64,000 nucleotides of DNA from positions 6,259,432 through 6,323,431 of the forward strand of contig CM075760.1 in assembly GCA_037974335.1 (NCBI GenBank). Reading direction: 5' to 3'. The stretch comes from Prionace glauca (taxonomy: Eukaryota; Chordata; Chondrichthyes; Carcharhiniformes; Carcharhinidae). Made by a program: the position numbers and the translations under genes. Shown one piece after another: positions 20,254-31,429 of the stretch. Below the pieces are notes generated by a model. The model was given only the letters and a program-made list of their open reading frames with translations. It searched no databases and had not been told where the DNA came from. Positions within the stretch are counted from its first letter, which is position 1; every line of letters starts with the position of its first letter.

Positions 20254-21575
20254 AACTGCATTGGACGATTAAATGGATTCAGGAGTGAACTCATTGACTG
20301 GGACATCAAAATCCAGACACTTCCTGATCATAGATTCCACTTCTAGCAATTCAAACTCGCTTGTTTTAAATGGCGGCTTAACTTTTAAATATCCTCATTT
20401 CGGTAACTTTTTCCCACTGTTATTTTGATTTGAAACGCGTGGATCTGTATGATTTATACTCCTTATGTACATAAACATTTCAATTATGCATTTCAGCATC
20501 AGCGTGGAGCTAACATTTATATGGTCTCTGCCTGCATTAGTGTCGGAGACAGTTTTGAAAACAACATTTTCAATTTTAGGACATATAGAACTTCGATTTT
20601 TATATTCTTTGCTTGGAATAGTACCATCCTATTGCATAGAAAGCAGCCACTCAGCCCATAGTGACAGTGCCAGCCCCCTTACAGGGCAATCTAGCAAATG
20701 GCACCTCACCTTTCCCTTTTGTTTGTTTTATTCTGGTAGTTATTTGAAACGTTCTATTTTTATTGGATGCAATTTAAGAGCAGAAGATATATTTAATCAA
20801 CAAGGGTCTGATCGGATTTTCATCAAACTCAATAACTCAGTAGTTAGATTTGAATGGTGAGTAGATAAGCTGGGTTTAAAATGACCCCTACCTGATCCAT
20901 TCAGTTTTTGTCAGTCTCTATTTTCCTTTTTTTAGTATTTCAAGAGCTAGTGGAGGGAAGGGTGAGTTTGACAGCCTGGAGTTACTTCTCTGAATCAAAG
21001 GAAGTCAACCAGAGTGAATATCAGGCGGCTAGTGGGATGCCACCCGCTTTTAGATTGTAGCCAAGGTGATATTCTCACTCCCGGACTGAATCTTGGACTC
21101 CAGACTTTCCTCCCAGTGTCACGGAGGCCCCAAACCCCAGCCTGTACATCCGGGTCCTTAGAGATAATCGAGCCACCCTGTGTCACTGTGCAGAGTTTTA
21201 TCATTACACTGCATTTCACAAATAAGATGAACAGGAGTTTTTAAATATCTCGCCATTAGCTTAGCCTAAAATCAGATTATTGCGCTCAGGTTATTTCACA
21301 GATGGGATATTCATACACATTTAAGACCGTCCGGTCAGTCAGGGGAAGTGAGAGTTATGGGGATAAGGTGGTAAAGTGGAGTTGAGGATAATATCAAACT
21401 AGCCATGACTTCATTGAAAGGCGAAACAAACCCGGTGGGCTGAATGATCACTTCTGCTCCTCCGAGTTATGCTCTCCTGGTTCGTTAATAACACCTGTGT
21501 TCATATCTGTAACCTTGTTCTTTTGTCATGTGCATCGCTAATAATATTCAATAAATCTGCAGTCTTTACTGAAGG
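20254..21575 (+). other. TRDC: TRDC 3'UTR exon
   Basis: Exon 3 ends one base after the TGA at a GTAAGG donor (19752). The next good acceptor is ...TTCCAAACAG ending at 20253, giving a 502-bp intron and an untranslated fourth exon, the layout typical of TCR alpha/delta genes. It would run to the poly(A) signal at 21550. No ORF of note lies in it. Confidence 0.65.
21550..21555 (+). terminator. poly(A) signal AATAAA, likely TRDC end
   Basis: Canonical AATAAA, with a T/G-rich stretch (TTTTCTGTCTCTTTGTT) 25-45 bp downstream. It is the first strong signal with downstream elements after the 3'UTR acceptor. Confidence 0.6.
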
Positions 21576-21809
21576 ATATTTTCTGTCTCTTTGTTAACGA
21601 GTTGGCAAGACATGGTTTGGTCAACAGAGCGCACCTGACGTCACGCAGCACAAATGGAGGCCATTCGGTCCATAATGAGGATACCAGCTCCCCATAGCAA
21701 ATCCGGCCAATTGGAACAATTTTATTTTTTGAAGTGAAACAATTGCAAGTCCACAGGTTTGAACCCTGGTCTCAGGGCTGAGGTTCATTCGCTCGATAGT
21801 CATTCCAGT

Positions 21810-22790
21810 ACAAAGAACAAAGAAAATTACAGCACAGGAACAGGCCCTTCGGCCCTCCAAACCTGCACCAACCATGCTGCCCAACTAAATTGAAACGCTC
21901 TACCCTTGCGGGGAACATATCCCTCTATTCCCATCTTATACATGTATTTGTCAAGGCACCTCTTAAAACTCACTACTGTATCCACTTCCACTACCTCCCC
22001 CTTCAGCGAGCTCCAGGAACCCACCACGTTTTGTGTTAAAAAGAAACTTGCCTCATATGTCTCCTTTAAACCCTGCTGCTCACACCTTAAACCTATGTCC
22101 CTAGTAATTGACTCTTCCACCATGGGAAAAACCTTCTGACTAACCATTCTGTCCACTCCTCTACCAATGTTGTAGCCACTTACCAGGTCACCCCCTCAAC
22201 CTCTGTCATTGCGGTGAGAACAACCCAAATTTTTCCAACCTCTCCTCATTGCTAAATCCCTCCATACCAGACAATCTGGTAAATATTTTTTGTACCCTCT
22301 CCAAAGCCTCCACTTCCTTCTGGTAGTGTGGCGACCAGAATCGATCACTATGTTCCAAGAGCAACCTCACTAAGGTTCCATAAACTGCAACATAACTTGC
22401 CAATTTTCAACTCAACACACCGTCCGAGGAAAGCAAACATGCTATAAGCTTCCTTGACTGTTTCTCCACCTGCATTGCCACTTTCAATAGCCTGTGTACC
22501 TGTACACCCAGATCCCTCTGCCTATCAACACTCTTAAGGATTCTGCCATTTACTGTATATTTCCTATCTGTATCAGACCTTCCAAAATGCATCATGTCAC
22601 ATTTGTCCAGATTAAACTCCATCTGCTATCCCTTCGATCAAGTCTCCAATTGAACTATATCCTGCTAAATCCTCTGATGGTCCTCATCGCTATCTGCAAA
22701 TCTACGAACCTTTGTGTCATCTTCAAACTTACTTATCAATTCAGTTACATTTTCTTCCAATATGCTGCCGTCTCCACAATCCACCTCCCA
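21810..22790 (-). repeat. CR1-type LINE, about 1 kb, broken
   Basis: Minus-strand blocks in order from the right: 'ELISKFEDDTKV', 'EFNLDKCDMMHFGRSDTD', 'LGVQVHRLLKVAMQVEKQSR', 'LLLEHSDRFWSPHYQKEVEA', then 'LTQNVVGSWSSLKGEVVEV' and a tail with CAGGAACAGGCCCTTCGG. It covers the RT catalytic block to the 3' end, with several frame breaks. Confidence 0.9.
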
Positions 22791-22974
22791 GTCCCTCCTC
22801 TCCCCCACCCGAGAAACAACGGGAATTAAGGTAATGGAAGAGGGGAAGCTTCCTAATAGGAATGAGGGAATTGAGGAGCTAACCGCACCAGGCTGGGAAA
22901 GCGAGAAGAATCCCAAAATGTTCCCAACACCCTGAGATAAACTCTGCTCTTGCGCCTGGTTTAACTACATCTGC

Positions 22975-23345
22975 TGCAGTGGTAATTCGGGTAATTAGGG
23001 ATGGGCTATAAATGTTGGCCAGGCCAGTGACTCCCACACACAATGTATTTGTTACTTCACTCATTGATAAGTGCATTGTGGGCAGGGCCAGAATGCATTT
23101 CCCATCCCGAATCACCATTGAACCGTGTGGCTTGTGTTGACCATGATGTTGTACTTGAAGTCTCATGTAGTGAACCAGATGGGTTTTAATAGCAATTGAC
23201 TCATGGTTCGATTGTTGAATTCCAGATTGCTTTTATTGAATTCAGGTTTCTCTAACTGCCATGGCTGGAATTCAATCCTCATGAATGCTCAAAGCATTAA
23301 CTCTGGCTTTCTGGATTAATCACCATGCCATCATAAGATGCCGTT
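22975..23345 (-). repeat. SINE-like sequence, mixed/decayed
   Basis: Contains GGGATGGGCTATAAATGTTG (tail form) followed by an inverted SINE body (CATTGTGGGCAGGGCCAGAA, then AACCAGATGGGTTTTAATAG). Probably two old insertions. Confidence 0.55.
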
Positions 23346-23404
23346 ATAACATCCCTGAAGGGGGAGGGGGGAACAATTTATCATGATGGGTTTTGTGTCC
23401 GTGT

Positions 23405-23745
23405 TAAAATAGAATCGTAGAAACAATACATTGCAGAAAGAGGCCATTCTGTCCATCGAGTCTGCACTGACTCTCCGAAAGAGAAATCAATCCAGTCCCT
23501 CCCCTCTGTCCACGGTCAATCCTGTACATCTGTGGGACACAAAGGTACATTTTGGTATGGCCAATACACCCAACCTGCACATCCTTGGACTGAGGTAGGA
23601 GACGAGAGCATCCGGATAAAACCGACGCAGATACGGGGAGAACGTACAAATGTATCACAGGCAACTACCCAAGGCTGGATCTGAACCAGTGTCTCTGGCA
23701 CTGCAGAGATAACCACTGTGCTTAGGACTCTGGATGACTTGCCCA
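23405..23745 (-). repeat. tRNA-derived SINE (HE1-like), reverse
   Basis: Left end GAGGCCATTCTGTCCATCGA, then GGTATGGCCAATACACCCAA and ACGGGGAGAACGTACAAATG, ending near an inverted tRNA-like head (CTGGATCTGAACCAG). Same family as 35.17-35.46 kb. Confidence 0.8.
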
Positions 23746-23749
23746 GAGA

Positions 23750-24595
23750 CCGTTCCTCCTAGCGTCAAACTTTACTGTGATTGTTCAACCTGTACTTGGT
23801 ATTTTAAGAGGAATGATCCCGCTCTCTTACAGGAATGACACAAATTACATTCTCAGTCCCGAAGTTCATGCTCTGAAAATCCTATCAGGTGTTTATTTTC
23901 TTTTGCTTCTTGGCAGCAGGAGGGTTAATCGACTTTGGGTTGCTTATTTTGATAGAAACTGTTGAGATGTAATGATACATGCGTTCACTGCTGATTGGGG
24001 GAACCAGAGTCTGGTTGACAAGGCGGCCAACGGCAGAAAGAAGTCCTCCGAGCGTGCGGTTTCACTCAACAGGTCGCTGAGCCTCTCAGTTTGTTCAAAG
24101 ATCAGAACTTGTGGTTTGATCACCCGGGACTGGAAACTCCAGCAGTTAGTCAGAGCCGGGGGGAGTGGTGAGAGGCCAGGTGTTGCCAACTGCCGACAAG
24201 CCTGAATCTTTTCAGAGGCTTTCCCAGCGACTGAAGCTGCAGGAGATTTCTGCAGAAGGCAGTTCCAAAGGCACACAGGCCTCTGAAAGAAGAAACAATT
24301 ATTTTATTTGCTCTGTTTCCAATCTGTCCCGCGAAGGTTAAACATTCCGTCAGCTTCCACTCTCACACCGCTGCCCCCTTCACCCCTCCGACCACCCACC
24401 ACCGCCCCCCCGCCCCCGCCACACTCCTCCAAAAGATCATATATGTTTCAAAAAATCATCACTCAATCTTCTACACACCAAAGGATTGTGTCCGATCTTT
24501 CCTCGTATAACCCCGTCCTAAGTCCCCACTCAAGTGGAACGCGTTAAGAAAGACAATCTGTGTTCTTTACACAGTCTGGCCTTCATGTGACTCCT
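23750..24595. other. unassigned spacer
   Basis: No gene was found. A C-rich stretch at 24.37-24.43 kb is low complexity. Confidence 0.4.
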
Positions 24596-24599
24596 GACA

Positions 24600-24850
24600 C
24601 TCAACATTTTTATTCATTCATGGAACATGGGCGTTTATTGCCCATCTCCATTTACCCTTGGAGGACAGTTGACAGTCACCCACATTGATGTGGCTCTAGA
24701 CTCACGTGTTGGCCTAACCTGGTAAGCACGGCAGATTTCCTTCCTAAAGGAGATAGTGACCCAGATTTTTTTTTCTCTGACAATTGACAAAGATTTCACT
24801 GCCATCAGTAGATTCAAAATTTCGGGGTTTTTTTTATTGAATTGTGTTTC
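24600..24850 (-). repeat. SINE, reverse orientation
   Basis: Landmarks GGGCGTTTATTGCCCATCTC, GACTCACGTGTTGGCCTAAC and GCACGGCAGATTTCCTTCCT, then a poly-T and a body fragment. Same family as 8.21, 16.44 and 63.46 kb. Confidence 0.8.
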
Positions 24851-24889
24851 AAGCACGGGACCCCAGAAGATTGGCTGAGTTTTTACATT

Positions 24890-25858
24890 GATAAATTTAC
24901 ATTGATAAATGACATTCATAAATGACCTGGATGAGGAAGTGGAGGGATGGGTTAGCAAGTTCGCTGATGACACGAAGGTCGGCGGTGTTGTGGATGGTCT
25001 GGAAGGATGTCAAAAGTTGCAGCAGGACATAGATAGGATGCAGGAATGGGCGGAGAAGTGGCAAATGGACTTCAACGCGGAGAAATGTGTAGTAGTCCAT
25101 TTCGGCAGAACCAACGGGATGAACGAGTCCACTATTAAGGGCAGGGGTCTTAGTAGCGTTGAAGAGCAGAAGGATCTCGGGGTCCGGGTTCACAGGACTC
25201 TTAAATCGGCCTCGCAGGTGGAGGAGGTGGTCAAGAAGGCGTATGGTGTACTGGCCTTCATTAATCGAGGGATTGAGTTTAGGAGTCGGGAGGTAATGCT
25301 GCAACTTTACAGGACCCTCGTCAGGCCTCATTTGGAGTACTGTGCGCAGTTCTGGTCGCCTCACTATAGGAAAGACGTAGAAGCTATTGAAAGGGTGCAG
25401 AGGAGATTTACAAGGATGTTGCCTGGACTGGGAGGCATGCCTTATGAAGATAGGTTGAGGGAGCTGGGACTCTTTTCCCTGGAGAGGCGAAGGTTGAGAG
25501 GCGACCTGATAGAAGTTTATAAAATGTTGAGAGGAATAGATAGGGTGGACTCTCAGAGGCTATTTCCCCGGGTTGAAATGGTCGCTACGAGAGGACACAG
25601 ATTTAAGGTGCGGGGAGGGAAGTACAGAGGTGATGTTAGGGGTAAGTTTTTCACTCAGAGGGTGGTGAGTGAATGGAATCGGCTGCCGTCGTCGGTGGTG
25701 GAGGCGAACTCGCTGGGGTCTTTTAAAAGACTTCTGGATGAGTATATGGGGTTTAATGGGATTGGGGGTTATAGATAGGTCTATAGATTGGTGGGGTTGA
25801 TGCGATCGGCGCAACTCGAGGGCCGAAGGGCCTGTTTGTGCTGTAATGTTCTATGATA
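24890..25858 (+). repeat. CR1-type LINE 3' part with a 289-codon open frame
   Basis: One uninterrupted frame (24909-25778) reads 'VEGWVSKFADDTKVGG', 'RMQEWAEKWQMDFNAEKC', 'RPHLEYCAQFWSPHYRKD', 'VQRRFTRMLPGLGGMPYEDR' and 'FFTQRVVSEWNRLPSSVVEA'. This is the RT catalytic FADD block through to the C-terminus of ORF2, then a 3'UTR and GAAGGGCC/GTTCTATG tail. The absence of breaks points to a recent, 5'-truncated insertion. Confidence 0.95.
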
Positions 25859-25939
25859 CTCAAGAGATAATTTCACCACTCCATTCCGTCCCCTGATTGA
25901 CTTTGAACCATAATCTGAGATGGCCATTAGAAAACCATA

Positions 25940-26372
25940 TCTGACAGCGTGTGTATCTATGTGTGTGTGTGTGTGTGTGTTGCGTATCTGTGTGTGCGCA
26001 TGTGTGCGTTTCTGTCTGTGTGTCATTTTGCCTGAGACAATCTGCCTGTCTTTGTCCAGGTCTGTGTTTGTGTGTGTGTGTGTGTCGAAGAGTTTGCGTT
26101 GTTGTCTGAGTGTGTGTGCATGTCTGAGTGTGATCTTTTCTGCGTGCTTGTTTGTTTGAGTATGTGTATTGCGTGTGTGAAATTATGTGTGCGTGAGAGA
26201 GAGAGAGAGAGTGTGTGTCTGTGTGTGAGACAGAGAGAGAGAGAGAGAGAGGGATTGCCCACACACACACACACACTCTCTCTCTCTCTCTCACGCACAC
26301 ATATTTTCACACACGCACATACACATACTCAAACAAACAAGCACACAGAAAAGATCACACTCAGACATGCCC
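25940..26372. repeat. GT/GA/CA complex repeat with long inverted repeat
   Basis: GT-rich on the left and CA-rich on the right. Arms 26118-26219 and about 26268-26370 are near-perfect reverse complements, sharing non-microsatellite words such as GTGATCTTTTCTGCGTGCTT and TTGTTTGAGTATGTG. About 50 bp, mostly a GA run, separates them. A relative lies at 29.54-29.65 kb. Confidence 0.9.
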
Positions 26373-26374
26373 AC

Positions 26375-27155
26375 TGTTCAAGGACAATTAGAAAGAGCAA
26401 CACAAAACCAGAAAATGCTGGAACAGTTCTGCAGCTCTGACATCATCTGTAAGAGAGAATAGTGTTAATGTTTCGAGTCCGGATGGCCCTGATGAATTGT
26501 CATCGAGATTCTAAACTTTGGCTCTATTCTCTTTCCGCAGATACTGTCAGACCCACTGAGATGTTCCAGAATGTACAGGGGTTTTTTTTGTTTTGGATAC
26601 AGGAATCTGCAGTAAATAGTATTTCGGACCAGCAACAATTTTTGGCTTTGCGAACAACACTCATGGACAAATGAATGAAAATTATTGAGAACGAATCTAT
26701 GAATTCACAAGTTCCTGTTTAGCTGATTCTTCAGGCAGTAACTATTACTGAATCAAATGAAAGTTACACTCCAGTCAATCTTGTTACTCATTAGGTTTGT
26801 ATATTAAAGAACGAGACAATTCGGCCTAACAAGCACATGTTTGCTATCTCAATAAGCTAAAAAAAATTGCCCGACTGCATTTGCCGTTGACACATGCCCC
26901 ACTACATGTTATATTTTCGATTTTGTAATCATTCTCTTTTGAAAGTCACCCCAGAAAATGTTTAAACTGGTCTTTGAGACAATGAATCCCAGAGCCAAAC
27001 AGTTGGCGATGTAAACCCGACTCGCTCATCATCGATTTCAGGAACAGTTCTTGCTATATCTCTTACACGTGCACCTTACTAAGCCACCATGAAAGTTTAA
27101 TATGTATACAGTAACATACAGGCTACTGAGAAGTAACAGTTTGTCACTTGGCCTC
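26375..27155. other. unassigned spacer
   Basis: No gene, RNA or clear repeat was recognised. Confidence 0.4.
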
Positions 27156-27159
27156 TCTC

Positions 27160-27365
27160 TCCCTGCTCTGCCAGTAAACAAGATTATGGCTGATCTTATT
27201 ATAAGCTTCTGCCAACCCTAATCACATTTCACCCGTCTTGTTTGCTAAGAATCTAGCTCCTTCTGCCTTATGAGGGAGGGATTTCCAGGGACACATAACC
27301 CTCTGAGAGGAAAACTTTCCCACTCTTCTCTCTCCTAAATGTGCGATCCCTTTTTTTAAAGAGTG
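27160..27365 (-). repeat. decayed LINE 3' end
   Basis: AAGATTATGGCTGATCTTAT is the inverted LINE tail, followed by ACATAACCCTCTGAGAGGAA, a decayed counterpart of the 'FFTQRVV' coding block. Confidence 0.6.
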
Positions 27366-27784
27366 CCCTTGGGGTTTCACTGGAACATTGCAGAAGGATA
27401 AGGAGGGACTCGTAGGCAGGGAGAGCGAGGATGAAAACAGGCTGTGAGTTGGAATTCTCGAAATGAGTCACACATTTCTTCTCAGGGAAGAAACCAGCGT
27501 CGGCCAAAGTGCAGCAATTCAGACAAAAACAGGAAACGCTGCCTGCATTAAACCAGTCAGTAACTGTGCAAGTGAGAAACCGAGTTCAGGTTTCAGATTG
27601 ATGTCTTTGTTATGAGGGCTGGAAGATGTAAGAGATGAAGAATTATTTTTATTCTTCTGCCCCATGTGGTTGTTGTAACCTCTCGCCTCTTGTCTAAATG
27701 AATATTTCAGAGGATAGGTAAATGTCGGCCACATTTCTCTCGGTCTTGTCTCACACACAGTCCAGGTTGTTGGCAGATTTCCTT

Positions 27785-28205
27785 TCTGAAATAACGTAAA
27801 AACTAGAAGCAGGAATAGGCCATCTGGCCCTCCGAGCCTGATCTGCCATTCATTAAAAACATTGCTGATCGTTTTCCTGGTCTCAACTCCACTTACCCGC
27901 CCTGAATTCCGTTACTGCTCAAAAATTTATCTTTGCCTTAAAAATGTTTAACGATGCAGCCTCAACTGTTTCACTGGGCAGGGCTTTATAAAGATTGACA
28001 GCCATTTAGGTGATGAGGTTCCTGCTCAACACAATCCAAAATCCCTTCGTCTTTATTTTGAAGTCTTGTCCCTTAGTTCTAATTTCATCGTCAGTGGAAA
28101 CAGCCTCCTTGCTTCTGTCTTATCTATTCCATTCATAATTGTATGCGTTTCTATGATAACCCCAATTTTCTTCCAAACCCCAATGAGAATTGACACAGTA
28201 TTGGT
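27785..28205 (-). repeat. LINE 3' end, decayed
   Basis: Tail AGAAGCAGGAATAGGCCATC and ATTGCTGATCGTTTTCC, then reversed C-terminal blocks through CATTCATAATTGTATGCG. Confidence 0.8.
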
Positions 28206-28329
28206 GCACACAAGGTACTTTTGCAACAACAGATGGCAGTTTTATTCTGGTCTCTATTATTCAGCCGAATTTTCAGTTCTACACTTTCTTTGATTAAATC
28301 CCACCTGTCACTGTTGGTGGGATTTCAAC

Positions 28330-28520
28330 TCGTGTGTCCAGTGCAGTAGACAATATTTTCCCAAGCCACAACCACTACCACGGCAAAACCACAAGGGCAG
28401 CAGATACCTGGGAACAACATCAAAAGGAGATTCACCCTTCAAGCCACTCACCATCCCGACTTGGAAATATATCAGCCGTTCCTTCAGTTCTGATAGGTCA
28501 TAATCCTGGAATTATCAGAA
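28330..28520 (+). repeat. non-LTR element 3' fragment
   Basis: Shares CATCCCGACTTGGAAATATA and GGGCAGCAGATACCTGGGAA with the element at 18.21-18.65 kb. Confidence 0.6.
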
Positions 28521-28689
28521 TTGTCTATCTTTCAATGAGATCACCCATTCTTCAGAATTTAGTTCAATACACGCACCAATCTCACCTCAATGGACAATGT
28601 TTACATCCCAGAATCAGTCTGGTGAACTACTGGCGCACCCCATCAATAATAAGTATGTTCATCCTCACACTCCTCTCTATACCCAGATT

Positions 28690-28970
28690 GGAGGCACACT
28701 GACATAGTGATTAGCATTGCTGCACCATAGCATCAGGCACCCTATTTAGATTCCTGCTTGGGTCACTGTCTGTGCGGAATCTGCATTTTTTCCCCGTGTC
28801 TGCTTAAGTTTACTCCGAGTGCTCCGATTTGCTCCGACAGTCTGAAAGATGTTCTGGTTAGGTGCATTGACCTACATCAATGTACTGGAACAGACGTCGA
28901 CTAGAGGATTTTCACTGTGGCATTATTGCAGTATTAATGTAAGCCTTTCTGTGAATCACAAGTTATTGTT
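28690..28970 (+). repeat. tRNA-derived SINE (HE1-like), forward
   Basis: Head with CATAGTGATTAGCATTGCTG, then GGGTCACTGTCTGTGCGGAA, CTCCGAGTGCTCCGATTTGC and the tail TATTAATGTAAGCCTTTCTG. Confidence 0.85.
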
Positions 28971-29534
28971 GAATTCAAAAATTCAAATTGCATTGGATTC
29001 ACTGAGGATGCTGTGTGGGGAATTGAACTGAACCAGTATGTCTATAATATTAGTCTGGGACAGTTCAGTGACATGATCCCTATCCTACGATCTCTACCTT
29101 CCAAATCTGTTGTTCAATTTTAAATTAACTATTGAGCAACCAATATGAATGCACGAACAGTTCTGTTTCAATGTCCAGATGCGCCTTACGTCCGCCCTCT
29201 GCTGACTGCCCATTGCACAACGGGAAGAGGCGGATGTCACGATTCCCTCTGAGGGTCAACTGGATGATCAGAGGAGCAGTAATTAATACAGCTGAAAAAA
29301 GCAAGAACCAAAATTACAACTACAGAGTCCAAAAGGAGAGAAAGTGGGCTGTTTCGATTGTTTCAGGACATGGAAATTAATCTGTTCTTATGTGTGCTGT
29401 AGATTTGAACTCACGGCTCAGCGCTGAAAGAGTTAATGGAAAAGTGAACATGCGATGAGCCGGAGCTACTATAAATGCCTCAGTGTAAGTGAGACCAGAA
29501 CCTTGCAGTCATGGAGTATAGTGATCAATCCTTC

Positions 29535-29696
29535 TCTCTCTCTCTCTCACAAACACACACACTCTCACGCACACATACTTCCACACACGCACATACACAC
29601 ACTTAATCAAATAAGCACACTGAAAAAACTCACACTCAGACATGCACACACACTCAGACAACAATGCAAACTGTCTGAGACAAAGGCTAACAGATA

Positions 29697-29734
<38 letters not shown>

Positions 29735-30235
29735 GACATGGGCAAAGACAGGCGGGTTATCTCAGGCAAAATGACACACAGACATAAACGCACACATGCA
29801 TACACACACAGACACACACACACACACACACATACACACACACACACACACACAGATATGGACAAAGACAGGCAGGTTATCTCAGGCAAAATGACACAGA
29901 CATAAACGCATACATGCACACACACACACACACACATGCGCACACATAGATAGACACGCTGTGAGATAAACACACACATGGACGCGCTCTGATACAAACT
30001 GACAAACAAACACATGTACACACACTCTCAGACAACATATATATAAAGATACTCAAACAAGGACACAGAAACACATACACGCACAAAGCAGACACAAATG
30101 TTCAGACAAACTCAGGCACATATTCACACAGACACTATCTCTCAGCTAAATGCACACACTCAGATAAACAAACAGGCACAGCCACACACAAGCAGAGTTT
30201 CCGAAATCATAGGCACGGATGCACCCACACAGAGC
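29535..30235. repeat. CA-rich complex satellite-like tract
   Basis: About 700 bp of CA repeats with recurring longer words: CAAAGACAGGC.GGTTATCTC and AGGCAAAATGACACA occur twice, about 115 bp apart (29.74 and 29.86 kb). The first 110 bp match the right arm of the inverted repeat at 26.27 kb. Long frames on either strand here are low-complexity artefacts. Confidence 0.9.
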
Positions 30236-30443
30236 CAAATACAGACACTGCTTTCTGTTAGCCCTATTGATGGGCGGGATGGAGGAGGGAGCTGGTTTTT
30301 AACAAGAAACAAGAGGAAAAATTGAAGATTTTTTTTTAGACAAAGCTGATTTTTCCTGATGTTCCCCCCCCCCCATCAAATTGAGTTAGCGATACCCCCA
30401 CCTGCCCCGTGTTCCCCCCAAATACATTTGTCCCAGTGTCAGC

Positions 30444-31245
30444 ATGGTGGTACAGTGACAAACACTGCAGCCTCACTGTGCTAGGGACCTGTGGTTCATT
30501 TGCGCAAAGATATTTTGGCCTTGGAGGGAGTGCAGAGGAGGTTTACTAGGCTGATACCGGAGTTGAGGGGGTTGAGCTATGAGGAGAGGCTGAATGAACT
30601 AGGGTTGTACTCGTTGGAGTTTAGAAGAATGAGGGGAGATCTCATTGAGACGTATAAGATGATGAATGGGATGGATAGGATAGAGGAGGAGAGACTCTTC
30701 CCGCTCAAAAAAGACAGTAGGACTAGGGGGCACAGCCTGAAGATGAACGGGGGGCGTTTTGGAACGGAGTTGAGAAGGAACTTCTTCACTCAAAGGGTGG
30801 TGAATCTCTGGAATTCTCTACCCGTTGAAGTGGTGGAGGCTGCCTCGCTAAATATTTTCAAGAAGTGGGTTGATGGGTTTTTGATAAGAGAGGGGATTAA
30901 GGGTTATGGGGAGAGGGCCGGAATGTGGAACTGAGCCACGACAGATCAGCCATGATCTTATTGAATGGCGGGGCAGGCTCGAAGGGCCAGATGGCCTACT
31001 CCTGCTCCTATTTCTTATGTTCTTATGTTCTTGTGTTCTTTCTTGCACGTTTCCCCCGTGTCTGTGTGGGTTTTCTCCGGTTTCCTTCCCCAGTCTGAAA
31101 AATGTGGTGGGTTACGGGGCATTGGGCCGAGATTAAATTCTCCTTCCGTGTTATCTGAACAGGAATGTGGAGACTAGGGCAATTCTCATAGTGAGTTCAT
31201 GGCAATGTTAATGTAAGCCGGCTTACTAGTGAAACTAATTAATGA
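30444..31245 (+). repeat. SINE interrupted by a LINE
   Basis: The SINE head (CAGCATGGTGGTACAGTGAC, to about 30493) and body/tail (GTTTCCCCCGTGTCTGTGTG to ATGTAAGCCGGCTTACTAG, from about 31045) are parts of one HE1-like element. Between them sits a forward CR1 3' end. Confidence 0.8.
30494..31042 (+). repeat. CR1-type LINE 3' end nested in a SINE
   Basis: An open frame of 147 codons reads 'LRKDILALEGVQRRFTRLIP', 'MRGDLIETYKMMNGMDRIEE', 'RRNFFTQRVVNLWNSLPVEV' and 'REGIKGYGERAGMWN', then the tail GGCCTACTCCTGCTCCTATT and TTCTTATG repeats. It is a young, short copy. Confidence 0.93.
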
Positions 31246-31429
31246 ACTTAAACTGCAGGTCAAGGTGCTGCTGTGACAATGCACCCTCTTGTTTAAACAC
31301 TCTGCAATGCTGAGACTGGGGAGAGGAGTGAACAACAGGGAGCAACATTGCAGCTTCTCTCCCCCCATTGAAACTGGGATTGTTGCTCCATCTGCTGCAC
31401 CATCCCCACCACATCCTCTGGGGGCAATC

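Noticed and set aside
29500-30100. Long frames over the CA tract (histidine/threonine-rich or valine/cysteine-rich)
   Set aside because: Pure consequence of the dinucleotide repeat; the same happens at 13.3, 15.8, 26.0 and 47.1 kb.
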